A stretch of DNA of 64,000 bases from Bisgaardia hudsonensis (GTDB taxonomy: Bacteria > Pseudomonadota > Gammaproteobacteria > Enterobacterales > Pasteurellaceae): the NCBI RefSeq assembly GCF_004345785.1, contig NZ_SLXI01000002.1, positions 384,778 to 448,777 of the forward strand. The letters run 5' to 3'. This document shows positions 37,601 through 45,882 of the stretch, piece by piece; positions within the stretch are counted from its first letter, which is position 1; each line of letters begins with the position of its first letter. A program made the position numbers and the translations under genes. The notes beneath the pieces were generated by a model. The model did not search any database, was not told where the DNA came from, and saw only the letters and a program-made list of their open reading frames with translations.

Positions 37601-40600
37601 TTGCGGTTAGTATATTGTTCTCAGAATTCCCTATTAATATGTCATTGTTTTGAGTTGAATCAAGATTAATATGATCTGTAAATAATATGCCCTTTTGCTG
37701 TAATCTATGTATAGTATTTTGAGAGCTTTCTTTCCAACTTTCTTCAAAACCTGCTTTCCTAGCAAATTCAAGATATCGGTTTAATAATGCTAAACCATTT
37801 TGCCATTCACTTGACATATTTTGATAAGCAAGGTACTCACTTAAATCCGTTAAAGCCTCTTTTGGTGATTCTAAAAATTTTTGATTAAATAATTTTTCTG
37901 TCTCAGAAAAATCTAATGCAACAGTACCGTTCTTATAATTAAATCTAATAGAACTCACATACTTCTTTAAACGAGTTTGGAATAATAAAGATTCATAAGC
38001 AAACTGTACTGTTCTATCATGAATTCGATTAACTTTATCAGTAATATAGCCGATATCTTTATCCGTTGTATAATAAAGTTGATTAATATTCATACCATAC
38101 AGTGAATTAATTGCAGAAATTTTTGCTTTATTTTCTTCAAAGCGTTGCATCACTTTAGGATCATGTTGTACATTTCGAAGTGCCTTTAATTCACTCGGCG
38201 TAGCTCTCACTACCGTAGCCTTAGGATCATCAGTTTCAACTGTTTTCTCTAACTTTAACCCATAATCTTTGTATTTTTTATCTGTTTTTGCCCATTTTTC
38301 TAAAATAGTCGGTAACAAAGCAAGTTGTACGTCTCGTGTTTCTGCATTTGAATACTGTTGTAATAGGTTATTTAGTTCTGGAGACAAACTCGCCGACTCT
38401 CTTAAATCTCTAACTCGACCAACGCCCTTTAAATTAATAACTTTTTGCTGTTCCTGTGAGAGAGTTAAATCCTCAGTGAAACGGCTATAAAAAGGATTAA
38501 AAGTAAAGTTTAAATCTGCCATAACACCAAATGAGCCATCTTCTTTTTCATACTTACCAAGTTGGCTTAAAACATTACCACCATCTACAACATCATGACG
38601 ATTTTCATAGTCAGTATACAAGGATTTAACAGAAAAATCAGAAAGACTAAATAGTTCATTTCCTTCACTTATTCCATTCTGATTTAAATCACGCCATAAT
38701 TGTAATTGTGAAAAGAGAGGGTCTTGTTTATCGACGAGATTATCATTATTAGCATCTAAATCTTTTAATGCCGCAAAACCATGTTCAGAACGAGTCGAGT
38801 CAGATAAAGTTATTGTATCGCTAAATAATTCGGAAGCATTATTAATTTTCCCATCACTATTTCTATCTAGTACAAGAAAAGCGTCGTCACTCTTTATCCA
38901 ACCTGTCGCTGTACGAATACCATCAGAATCATGATCAAACAATGCTCCATTACGTCCGTCATAGCCAATACTATCAATACCATCTCCATCTAAATCCAGT
39001 ACTAGTGGATCGTAGACTTGGTGATTGCGTCCACGCCTATTGGGTGGCGGTGGTGTATTATTATTCCCATTTGAACCATCAGAATCATTCGAGTCATCAG
39101 AATTATTCGAGCCACTAGAATCATTCGAAGAGCCATTTGAACTGTCTGAGGCATTGAAATCATTATCAGAAGGAGAATCTAAATCAGCACCATGATTTCT
39201 AGTATCCCCATGTTGAGAATTTCCCCAATCACTATTGCCTACGTAGCTATTATTATTCTTACTATAATCAACTTTTCTTAAAGAAATATTATCTCCCGTA
39301 TAAAAACTAGCATACATTGATCTTTCTATCTCCATGATGTCAGATAAGATTATACCAAGTTGGCCATTTTTAAAATCTTCAATAGTAATACTATCCCCAA
39401 CAACTTCACCATTTTTATCAATAGGTGTTATTGTAAGTAAATCAGCACTAAATTCTAAATAACCTTCTTGTGATACTTTTATTTTAGGAGGTAAGTTAAG
39501 TCCTGTCAGAGTATATTTATAATTTGTATAGCCATCGTGTGACATATCAAAAAGTTGAACAGAAGAAAATACTGCAGTTTTGCTATCAGGATCATAACTT
39601 TCTAAAATCGATCCACTTAATAAACCTTTTTGAATATTTTCTTTAATTTTTTTAATTTCTTTAATTTCTTCAGCAGTCATTTGATGACCATACTGTTCAT
39701 AGCGAATTCTATCATAAAAAATATCCCCCTCAAGCCTAATATGCTCTCCTGGAAAATAGATTTTTACGTCTTCCTTATCTTCTTCACTTTCTTTACCTTT
39801 AGTGTACTCTAGTATTACTTTTGTTGATTCAGAGATCTTATCTTCATCCATGGCAGGAATTAAAGTATTTACACCATGATCATCAATGGCTTGAGAAAGT
39901 AAAACAGAAATATTACTTAAAGAAGTAACATAAGTATCATCATTACCATAATGAGGTTGTTCTTCTGGGAGAGTATACTCAAAACCCGTCTTTAATATCA
40001 CTACTTTTCCATACTGCTTATAAACTTTATCACTGGCAATAAGACGAGCCTTTTCTCCTACATAATTAGTAATATTACTTTTATCATATTGTACTTGACC
40101 GCCACTTGATAGAGATGCTAGTTGATTGAGTAATCCACTGTTTTTTTCTAAATCAGCACCCGCACCATTCAAGCCGATAACTTCATCAATTCCACCAACA
40201 ATAGAATTTAGAGCGATGTTAATTGAATGCCCAAGACTATGACCAACGGCATCCAGAGGGCCTTTTACGATCCCTAGTCCTTGTTTTTTAGAAGTGGTAA
40301 TTTCGTCTACTTTAGGTTTGGCACCAGGAGCTCTTGCATTAGGTGGAAAATTGATTAGGTCTATTTCATCATAAACCTCCCCCTCTGGGGTTGTAACAAG
40401 TTTATAATAATTAAGGGCATCAATTAGTTGATCTTTCGCAAGCCCAGTAAGTACAAGTTGTCCATCGGCTAGAAAATCTCTTAGATCTGCAGTTCCTCTT
40501 ACCACAAAATGGTATTTATTGGATTTTTTCTCTTTCACCACCATAGCAGAAAAACCACTACTTGTTTCCAACTGCTGGTGAAGCACTTCATAGTTATCTA

Positions 40601-40754
40601 CAAATTGATCGGCTTGGGCTTGGGTAAGACTTCGACCATCCTTAGGATCTTTTAAAGTTTCTTTTATTTTTTCACCATTAATAGGATTACCACTTTCATC
40701 AAAAAAATTAATATAAGCTACAGAAGCTAATAAAGCGTTATTTGTTCCACTCAT
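34668..40754 (-). CDS. Self-processing RTX protein (FrpC/ApxIVA-like) with lipase-type N-terminal region
   Basis: 2028 residues. The N-terminal region resembles RTX lipases: YHFVVRGTADLRDFLADGQLVLTGLAKDQ (81-109) and the nucleophile-elbow motif GHSLG (171-175, Ser173). A Ser/Asn/Asp linker (528-566) and PPPP (568-571) lead to Asp582-Pro583 and a FrpC/ApxIVA-type self-processing module (DLDGDGID, FDHDSDGIRTATGWI, LDRNSDGKINNASELF, LWRDLNQNGISEGNELF). A helical FrpC-like part (760-1030) precedes seven RTX modules and a C-terminal secretion signal. No acyltransferase gene is nearby and no pore-forming helices are seen, so a haemolysin role is unlikely. The target is unknown. Confidence 0.9.
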   Translation of the reverse strand: MSGTNNALLASVAYINFFDESGNPINGEKIKETLKDPKDGRSLTQAQADQFVDNYEVLHQQLETSSGFSAMVVKEKKSNKYHFVVRGTADLRDFLADGQLVLTGLAKDQLIDALNYYKLVTTPEGEVYDEIDLINFPPNARAPGAKPKVDEITTSKKQGLGIVKGPLDAVGHSLGHSINIALNSIVGGIDEVIGLNGAGADLEKNSGLLNQLASLSSGGQVQYDKSNITNYVGEKARLIASDKVYKQYGKVVILKTGFEYTLPEEQPHYGNDDTYVTSLSNISVLLSQAIDDHGVNTLIPAMDEDKISESTKVILEYTKGKESEEDKEDVKIYFPGEHIRLEGDIFYDRIRYEQYGHQMTAEEIKEIKKIKENIQKGLLSGSILESYDPDSKTAVFSSVQLFDMSHDGYTNYKYTLTGLNLPPKIKVSQEGYLEFSADLLTITPIDKNGEVVGDSITIEDFKNGQLGIILSDIMEIERSMYASFYTGDNISLRKVDYSKNNNSYVGNSDWGNSQHGDTRNHGADLDSPSDNDFNASDSSNGSSNDSSGSNNSDDSNDSDGSNGNNNTPPPPNRRGRNHQVYDPLVLDLDGDGIDSIGYDGRNGALFDHDSDGIRTATGWIKSDDAFLVLDRNSDGKINNASELFSDTITLSDSTRSEHGFAALKDLDANNDNLVDKQDPLFSQLQLWRDLNQNGISEGNELFSLSDFSVKSLYTDYENRHDVVDGGNVLSQLGKYEKEDGSFGVMADLNFTFNPFYSRFTEDLTLSQEQQKVINLKGVGRVRDLRESASLSPELNNLLQQYSNAETRDVQLALLPTILEKWAKTDKKYKDYGLKLEKTVETDDPKATVVRATPSELKALRNVQHDPKVMQRFEENKAKISAINSLYGMNINQLYYTTDKDIGYITDKVNRIHDRTVQFAYESLLFQTRLKKYVSSIRFNYKNGTVALDFSETEKLFNQKFLESPKEALTDLSEYLAYQNMSSEWQNGLALLNRYLEFARKAGFEESWKESSQNTIHRLQQKGILFTDHINLDSTQNNDILIGNSENNILTAKKGDDTLIGGSGDDTLKGGYGADTYVFSKGHGQDIIYEYSDYNHRAHDIDVIRFTDVASDEVKYRRVENDLLLFGYNGEDSITIKYFYNHEDYQINSFEFTDKTISLKELGQQGMRVFGTAEGDTIVDWDANSIIEGGLGHDIIDAKSGDDTLIGGVGNDILKGNYGADTYIFSKGHGQDTIYEYSDYNHRAHDIDTIRFTDVASDEVKYRRIGDDLLLFGYNDEDSITIKSFFDHEDYQINHFEFSDRQINLGTLIEEGIHLYGTDGNDTIVDHSTWDSILEGGAGDDVLKGSYGADTYIFSKGHGQDTIYEYSDYNHRAHDIDTIRFTDVTSNEVKYRRIGDDLLLFGYNGDDSIMIKYFYNHEDYQINRFEFSDKIISLKELGQQGMPLYGTENDDAIVDWNANSIIEGGLGNDIIDAKNGDDTLIGGVGNDILKGNYGADTYIFSKGHGQDTIYEYSDYNHRAHDIDTIRFTDVASDEVKYRRIGDDLLLFGYNDEDSITIKSFFDHEDYQINHFEFSDRQINLGTLIEEGIHLYGTDGNDTIVDHSTWDSILEGGAGDDVLKGSYGADTYIFSKGHGQDTIYEYSDYNHRAHDIDTIRFTDVTSNEVKYRRIGDDLLLFGYNGDDSIMIKYFYNHEDYQIDRFEFSDKIISLKELGQQGMSLYGTENDDTIIDWNANSIIEGGLGNDIIDAKNGDDMLIGGVGNDILKGNYGADTYIFSKGHGQDTIYEYSDYNHRAHDIDTIRFTDVASDEVKYRRVDDDLLLFDYNGDDSITIKDFYDHEDYQINRFEFTDRQVDLSTLIKEGIHLYGTEGDDIVEDYQDWDSILEGGKGNDILKGSYGADTYVFSKRHGQDIVYEYSDYNHRVHDIDTIRFTDLNDPKNLWFSKKDSHLLITNLETSDTITVNNWYLHKDYQIERVELNDNKVLTSAEVEKLVSAMATFEASHSSDILSVPRSEVEQYINSLAVTSYYG
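34787..37649 (-). repeat. RTX repeat array, seven modules of two alternating types
   Basis: Each module opens with YGADTYxFSKGHGQD and SDYNHRAHDIDxIRFTD and holds one or more GG-x-G-x-D-x nonapeptides. Type A (LKELGQQGM) and type B (LIEEGIHLYG) alternate, giving an A+B unit of 275 residues or 825 bases. Two such units, for example from 35761 and from 36586, are nearly identical in DNA. The modules should bind calcium outside the cell and drive folding after export. Confidence 0.9.
39006..39011 (-). other. Predicted calcium-dependent Asp-Pro autocleavage site
   Basis: Codons GAT CCA for Asp582-Pro583, directly before LVLDLDGDGID. In FrpC and ApxIVA the matching Asp-Pro bond at the border of the self-processing module is cut autocatalytically when calcium binds, and the new Asp end can form an isopeptide link to a Lys. 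The alignment is by eye from the remembered FrpC sequence. Confidence 0.7.
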
Positions 40755-40763
40755 AAGACTCTC

Positions 40764-41366
40764 CTAGTTAAAAGTATAATTTTGACGTAAATATTCTCTT
40801 AATTTATTATAGTTACTATCTTCCTTTGCAATTCCGCCTACAGAATTTCCTCCTCCAGCAAGATAATTTGGGTATGCTCCAGAAGCATCTTCAGAAATAG
40901 CAATAGTCTTATGAATAATCGGATCATAATAAAGTCTATAATCTGTTCCCAATGTCCAAAAATAAGGAAGTTCTCGATATTTTTTGTTACGGTAGTGAAT
41001 AATTCGAGTTTTTTTATCAATATAGCTTGCTTTATATTTTATGCCATTAAATTCAATAAATTCAGGAAAAATAATATCCATATCCTCTCCTTTTATCAGA
41101 TCATCCCATTCTAAAGTAGAATTTGGATCGGCAATGGTAGTAATACCACGCAATTTACGCCATTCTTCTGGCTTCACATAAATTTGAATGCCTTTATCAC
41201 CTATCATCATTTGACGGATTGGGGTGGTGATTTCTGCGGTTATCCAACGCATGAAGGGCATGGCCATAAAGAAAAGGATTACAAAAAGACACATACAACA
41301 AGGGAAATGAAATCCCGTGTCAGAATTGGGATTGGTAGTTGAGCAAGATTTATCATCACATTTCAT
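40764..41366 (-). CDS. Single-helix membrane protein of the RTX locus, intact copy
   Basis: I do not recognise a family. The 200 residues start with a Cys-rich cytoplasmic end (KCDDKSCST), one helix (22-40, FPCCMCLFVILFFMAMPFM), and a 155-residue domain that should face the periplasm. It lies 9 bases before the RTX start and shares its transcript. A paralogue at 41669 matches closely over residues 1-78, diverges at 79-105 and is about two-thirds alike after that. Immunity protein or secretion helper are both possible. Ribosome site AGGAG is strong. Confidence 0.75.
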   Translation of the reverse strand: MKCDDKSCSTTNPNSDTGFHFPCCMCLFVILFFMAMPFMRWITAEITTPIRQMMIGDKGIQIYVKPEEWRKLRGITTIADPNSTLEWDDLIKGEDMDIIFPEFIEFNGIKYKASYIDKKTRIIHYRNKKYRELPYFWTLGTDYRLYYDPIIHKTIAISEDASGAYPNYLAGGGNSVGGIAKEDSNYNKLREYLRQNYTFN

Positions 41367-41377
41367 TTATGATTCTC

Positions 41378-41464
41378 CTGAGATAAATTTAAAAAATAAG
41401 AGCCAAACTAACAAAATTTGATTATTTGTCAAATAATTAATGTTAACAATCTAATTTATCTCAG
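41378..41464 (-). promoter_or_regulatory. Leader/promoter region of the RTX operon with inverted repeat over the ribosome site
   Basis: Arms CTGAGATAAAT (41378-41388) and ATTTATCTCAG (41454-41464), 11 of 11 paired, 65 bases apart. The downstream arm, in transcript sense, overlaps the AGGAG of the 200-residue gene. A perfect -35 TTGACA (41432-41427) lies between the arms, with only a weak -10 (TAGTTT) 16 bases on. Confidence 0.45.
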
Positions 41465-41524
41465 TAATTTTAAATAAAAAAACTAAAAATAAAGCACTAA
41501 CTGCGGTATTTTTTTGAAGAGTTT

Positions 41525-41584
41525 TTAATCAATAAAGTTAATATAAGCTGCTGAAGCCAATAATGCGTTATTTGTACCACTCAT
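41525..41584 (-). pseudogene. Relic of a second RTX gene (first 19 codons)
   Basis: Reads MSGTNNALLASAAYINFID then stop. The intact RTX protein begins MSGTNNALLASVAYINFFD. The upstream spacer and ribosome site also match. So a second copy of the RTX start once followed the second copy of the small membrane gene; the rest has been lost. Confidence 0.85.
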
Positions 41585-41668
41585 AAAGTTCCCCTAATTA
41601 AAAATTATAATTTTGATTTAAATATGTTTTAAATTTTATATAATTACTTCCATTTGAATGAACACCAC

Positions 41669-42208
41669 CTATAGTTTCCCCCCCCCTGCGAGAGGGGTTG
41701 GATATTCTCCAAAAGCATCTTCAGAAGAAGCAATTATTTTATGAATAATAGGATCATAAAATAATCTATAAGATGTACCTAAAGTCCAAAAGTAAGGAAG
41801 TTCATTATATTTTGTGGCATAATACAAAATGACACGTGTTTTTTTATCAATATAATTTGCCTCATATTTTATCCCCTCAACTTCAATAAATTTAGGAAAA
41901 GAAACATCATCATATTCTCCTCCTTCCCAACCAAGATAATAAAAATTATCAAGAGGACCTTCTATTTTAGGAGGGATGGTAGTAATACCACGTAATTCAC
42001 GCCATTCTTCTGGTTTGAGATAAATTTGAATGCCTTTATCCCCTATCATCATTTGCCGTATCGGCGTGGTGATTTCTGCGGTGATCCATTGCATAAAAGG
42101 CATGGTCATAAAGAAAAGGATTACAAAAAGACACATACAACAAGGGAAATGAAAGCCTGTATCAGACTTAGACTTAGTAGTAGAACAAGATTTATCATCA
42201 CATTTCAT
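41669..42208 (-). CDS. Second copy of the RTX-locus membrane protein, cut short at a G9 tract
   Basis: As written the frame gives 179 residues ending LAGGGKL. With one more G in the G9 tract (41678-41686) the frame would continue through GGxHSNGSNYIKFKTYLNQNYNF to a stop at 41598, giving 203 residues that match the end of the intact copy (EDSNYNKLREYLRQNYTF). With one G fewer, it ends at another early stop. So the copy is either frameshifted, phase variable, or affected by a homopolymer read error. Its helix and first 78 residues are nearly the same as the intact copy; residues 79-105 are not. Confidence 0.75.
   Translation of the reverse strand: MKCDDKSCSTTKSKSDTGFHFPCCMCLFVILFFMTMPFMQWITAEITTPIRQMMIGDKGIQIYLKPEEWRELRGITTIPPKIEGPLDNFYYLGWEGGEYDDVSFPKFIEVEGIKYEANYIDKKTRVILYYATKYNELPYFWTLGTSYRLFYDPIIHKIIASSEDAFGEYPTPLAGGGKL
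41678..41686 (-). repeat. Mononucleotide G9 tract at the frame-deciding position
   Basis: Nine C on the plus strand, nine G in the coding strand. It is the longest G/C run I see in the window. Slippage by one base switches the C-terminal 25 residues of the membrane protein. Confidence 0.8.
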
Positions 42209-42397
42209 TTATGATTCTCCTAAATATTAGAATAGCAAAAAACTAAATTAATGAGCTTTGATACATTAGCATATTTAATTAATGTGAAGCATAATGCAAC
42301 ATTATGAAATATATTACAATTATTTTCACAAAACCTGTGCAATCTTCTTTTAATATCGTTAAACTATTCTCCATTGAATTAATTACTTATTAATCCC

Positions 42398-43690
42398 ATG
42401 TTATTTGAAAATTTTTGCAAACAAATTAACCAATATTATCCAAACCAAAATACTTTTCTTGTTGCGTTTAGTGGTGGGCTAGATTCGACAGTTTTACTAT
42501 CTCTTTTTGCAAAACTTCGTGAAAAACAACCGCACTTTCAAATTAGGGCAATTCACATTCATCACGGTCTAAGTAAAAATGCAGATTATTGGCAACAACA
42601 TTGCTCAGCAATATGCGAGCACTTAAAGATTGCCTTTATTACTGAAAATGTGAATATTGATTTTAAAAATGGCTTAGAATCAGGCGCAAGAGAAGCTCGT
42701 TATTTCACTATTAAAGATCACTTAAACAAAAAGGAAGTTTTGGTTACTGCTCATCATCAACAAGATCAAGTAGAAACATTTTTCTTAGCATTAAAACGAG
42801 GTAGTGGCTTGCAAGGACTTTCGGCAATGCAATCCACGAGTATGCTGTTTGATATGCCAATTTTTAGGCCCCTACTCCCCTTTACTCGTCAACAATTAGA
42901 AACTTATGCCGAGCAAGAAAAATTAGTTTGGATTGAAGATGAGAGTAATCAAGATAATCAATATGATCGAAACTTTTTACGCAATCAAATCTTACCTGAA
43001 TTACGTCAACGCTGGGGGCATTTTGATGAAGCGGTACAACGTTCTGCACAACATTGTTTTGAACAACAAACTCTTATTAATGAATTATTAGCGGAAGATT
43101 TTCAAAAAAACTTTAATAAAAATGACCGCACTTTTTCCATTGAAAATTTTAAAGATTATTCTCTTATTAAACAAAAAGCATTGTTGCGTTTATGGTTCGC
43201 TGAATTTAATTTAGCAATGCCCTCTGTTATTCAACTACAACAAATAATTCAAGATGTAATTTTATCTGATAATAGCCGAGTCCCTATTTTTCAACTTGGT
43301 AATAAATTTATTAGACGTTATCAAAATTATCTTTATTTAACTGAAAAATTTGCGGATCTAAGCAAACTTAAAATTGATATACAAAAAAATCAATCTATTG
43401 AATTACCTGATAATTTAGGTAAATTTAACTTATTATTACAGAAAGATTATTTATTAGTACAATGGAATGAATATCAAGTAAAACTACCTTTTACTAATTT
43501 ACCAATACAAATTCGTTTTCAGTATTCTGGAAAAGTGAGATTAAAAAATGGTATTAATGAAGATATTAAAAAATGCTGGCAAAGGGCAAATGTGCCAGTG
43601 TGGGAAAGAAAACGTACTCCGCTTATTTTTTATGGGGAAACATTTATAAGTGCGGTAGGTTTTTTCAATAATTTTGTAGAAAATAAATAA
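42398..43690 (+). CDS. tilS: tRNA(Ile)-lysidine synthase
   Basis: This 430-residue enzyme modifies C34 of the tRNA-Ile that reads AUA. The PP-loop SGGLDS (25-30) and the [23 protein letters not shown] and [23 protein letters not shown] segments of the N-type ATP pyrophosphatase domain are intact; the C-terminal domain ends [26 protein letters not shown]. Three uptake signals lie inside the gene. It is the first plus-strand gene after the RTX locus. No clear ribosome site precedes the ATG. Confidence 0.95.
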   Translation: MLFENFCKQINQYYPNQNTFLVAFSGGLDSTVLLSLFAKLREKQPHFQIRAIHIHHGLSKNADYWQQHCSAICEHLKIAFITENVNIDFKNGLESGAREARYFTIKDHLNKKEVLVTAHHQQDQVETFFLALKRGSGLQGLSAMQSTSMLFDMPIFRPLLPFTRQQLETYAEQEKLVWIEDESNQDNQYDRNFLRNQILPELRQRWGHFDEAVQRSAQHCFEQQTLINELLAEDFQKNFNKNDRTFSIENFKDYSLIKQKALLRLWFAEFNLAMPSVIQLQQIIQDVILSDNSRVPIFQLGNKFIRRYQNYLYLTEKFADLSKLKIDIQKNQSIELPDNLGKFNLLLQKDYLLVQWNEYQVKLPFTNLPIQIRFQYSGKVRLKNGINEDIKKCWQRANVPVWERKRTPLIFYGETFISAVGFFNNFVENK

Positions 43691-43802
43691 TAAATATTTA
43701 AAAACATATTTTCTAAAATTACGATTAAAGTTTATTTGTAGTGATAGTCTGAATTTGCTATATTCTAGTGGCAATTATCTTTTATTCTAGGGAATTAATA
43801 AA

Positions 43803-45836
43803 ATGAACAAAAAAACAAAAATAACCTTAAGACTAACAGCGATCGCTATTGCTTTAGGTATTGGCGCTCAATTTTATACTAACTATAAAATTGATCAGAC
43901 ATTACAGCATTTCCCTTATCATTTAAGAGATCAATTAACTTTAAACATTACTCAAAAAAATAAAAACTTTTTCCAAAGAGAACTTTCTTTTATTTTAGCT
44001 GATGCAAAAGCAGATAAAACAGAGATTATTACGACAAAACTTACTGCTTTTCCCTTTGCTATTACAGCTGATTTTCAATTACCAACTAAACTAGTTAAAG
44101 AAATAAATAAAAAACTTAATATTACAATTGATAAAAATACAATAAATAGTAAATTTTCAGTTATTGGAGACTATTTACAATCAAATATTATTACCGAATT
44201 TAGAGATTTTACGAATAATCCCCAATCGTTTGAAATGAATCTCAATTTTGCATCCAAAACGCAATTTATGGATATCAATGCATCATTAACAGGTTTAAAA
44301 TATGACGAACAAAATGAAATTAAAAATTTAAAAACAGATCTAACCCTTATACCAATAGGACAAAGTAAATACGATCTTTCTGAGTTAAACATCAATGTTG
44401 ATAAAGCTAATATTTACCTATTTGATGGTGAAAATACCCATATCACATTAGATAATATTGCCTATGATATGGATAAAAAATTATCTCCAGAGGTCTATGA
44501 TTTATCAGGAAAACTAACTATTGGTCGGAGTGAAGTATCCTCTAAAAATCCTGATAACCCTGATAATAAAACCTTTATTGCAAATGGTATTACCACAGAA
44601 TTAACCTTAGCTGAAGTGCCTAATCGTTTAGTTTTTTCAGATATCAAACATTATTTAAATACAGAAAATCTAAATTATGCAGAAGCTGGTAGTTTATTAT
44701 TAAACCTATTACTTGAAAGTAAAAACACTCATTTTGGTATCTCAAGTACAGAAACGATTTTCCCGCAACAAAATAGTTCACTAAAAAATATTGATTTAAA
44801 ACTCAATGCAACACAAAACGAAAATAATAAATTCCAATTAGAAACTTCTTTTAATTTCGATAATTTAGATGTCGTGGAAAATAATAAAACAACAATTAAT
44901 AAATTTGAGCATCATAGTCAGGCTAATTCAATTAATTTCAAAAATTATGTTGAATTTATTCAATTCTTACTTAAGGATAAGCAAAATAATCCTGCAGGAA
45001 CTGAGATTAAACAACTCTCAGAAAAATTGAATAAATTTTTAGAAAATTATCCTGAAGAAATAAATAGCCAGATGAAGATTGGAACATTTTCAAACGAAGA
45101 AATTCAATTCGATCATCTGACAATTAATTCAAAAGAATCACTTACTCCTGATGACCAATATAATTGGGCTTCACAAATTGCCCTTGAAAAATTTGTTTAT
45201 CCACAAGAACGACTATCAATCAGTGATGTAACATTGAATTTACCTATAGAATTAACACAATATAAATCCCTTGTTTTAAGTTATCTATATTCTTATGCAC
45301 TTGGTTATGATATAGAAATAGATAAAAAAATAAAAGATAGTTTCAAAAAATTTACATTGAATATTAATAATGCCGAATTATCGCTTAATCTGGGTTCAAC
45401 AGAAAGTAAGCTATTAGGAAGAATAACGAATAAATTTAATTTGAATTTACCATTACCAGAAAAAGAAGACAAGCTATTATCAACTAATAATTACAGCTTA
45501 ATAGCACAATATTTAGATAAAATTAATTTTGAAAATACGTTCACCATTGAAAAATCTTTAGTGGATAACCAAGATGAAAGTTTATCACAAAGCTTATTAT
45601 GGCAAGAAATACTTCAAACAATTAAACCTTTTGGAGAATTAAATCCCTATTTTGTTGAAGATGAAAAAAATTATATTTTCAATATTAAACAAAAAAACAA
45701 TCAACGTTGGTTTAATGGCAAAACGGAGCAACAACTCATTCAAGATCTATTACAACAAGAACTCCCTGCAGAAGAAAATAATACACTTGATGTAGTTCCA
45801 GAAACAGTAGAACCTACAACGATGGAAAAAGAATAA
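43803..45836 (+). CDS. DUF945 (YdgA-like) envelope protein
   Basis: This 677-residue protein starts with one membrane anchor (residues 8-25), followed by YTNYKIDQTLQHFP and a long exported body rich in beta-strand. This matches the YdgA/DUF945 family, whose fold resembles AsmA-like lipid-bridge or scaffold proteins. The Pasteurellaceae form is longer than the E. coli one (about 500). An AGGGA site lies before the start. Its role is unknown. Confidence 0.8.
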   Translation: MNKKTKITLRLTAIAIALGIGAQFYTNYKIDQTLQHFPYHLRDQLTLNITQKNKNFFQRELSFILADAKADKTEIITTKLTAFPFAITADFQLPTKLVKEINKKLNITIDKNTINSKFSVIGDYLQSNIITEFRDFTNNPQSFEMNLNFASKTQFMDINASLTGLKYDEQNEIKNLKTDLTLIPIGQSKYDLSELNINVDKANIYLFDGENTHITLDNIAYDMDKKLSPEVYDLSGKLTIGRSEVSSKNPDNPDNKTFIANGITTELTLAEVPNRLVFSDIKHYLNTENLNYAEAGSLLLNLLLESKNTHFGISSTETIFPQQNSSLKNIDLKLNATQNENNKFQLETSFNFDNLDVVENNKTTINKFEHHSQANSINFKNYVEFIQFLLKDKQNNPAGTEIKQLSEKLNKFLENYPEEINSQMKIGTFSNEEIQFDHLTINSKESLTPDDQYNWASQIALEKFVYPQERLSISDVTLNLPIELTQYKSLVLSYLYSYALGYDIEIDKKIKDSFKKFTLNINNAELSLNLGSTESKLLGRITNKFNLNLPLPEKEDKLLSTNNYSLIAQYLDKINFENTFTIEKSLVDNQDESLSQSLLWQEILQTIKPFGELNPYFVEDEKNYIFNIKQKNNQRWFNGKTEQQLIQDLLQQELPAEENNTLDVVPETVEPTTMEKE

Positions 45837-45839
45837 AGC

Positions 45840-45875
45840 ATAAGCCCTAAAATAAATCTCTATTTTAGGGCTTAT
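45840..45875. terminator. Strong bidirectional terminator
   Basis: A 15-bp perfect stem ATAAGCCCTAAAATA/TATTTTAGGGCTTAT with a 6-base loop between convergent genes. Confidence 0.85.
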
Positions 45876-45882
45876 TTACTAT

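Noticed and set aside
34787-37649. Regular repeats that could look like a CRISPR or satellite array
   Set aside because: The repeats are in frame, encode calcium-binding nonapeptides and have an 825-base period, with no short constant repeats or unique spacers.
39630-39670. A/T-rich microsatellite-like stretch in the RTX gene
   Set aside because: Only an imperfect run coding for KEIKEIKKIKENI; units differ and slippage would frameshift an essential part of the protein.
34668-40754. Classical pore-forming RTX haemolysin/leukotoxin
   Set aside because: No HlyC-type acyltransferase gene, no hydrophobic pore domain and no acylated-lysine region; the body matches FrpC/ApxIVA instead.
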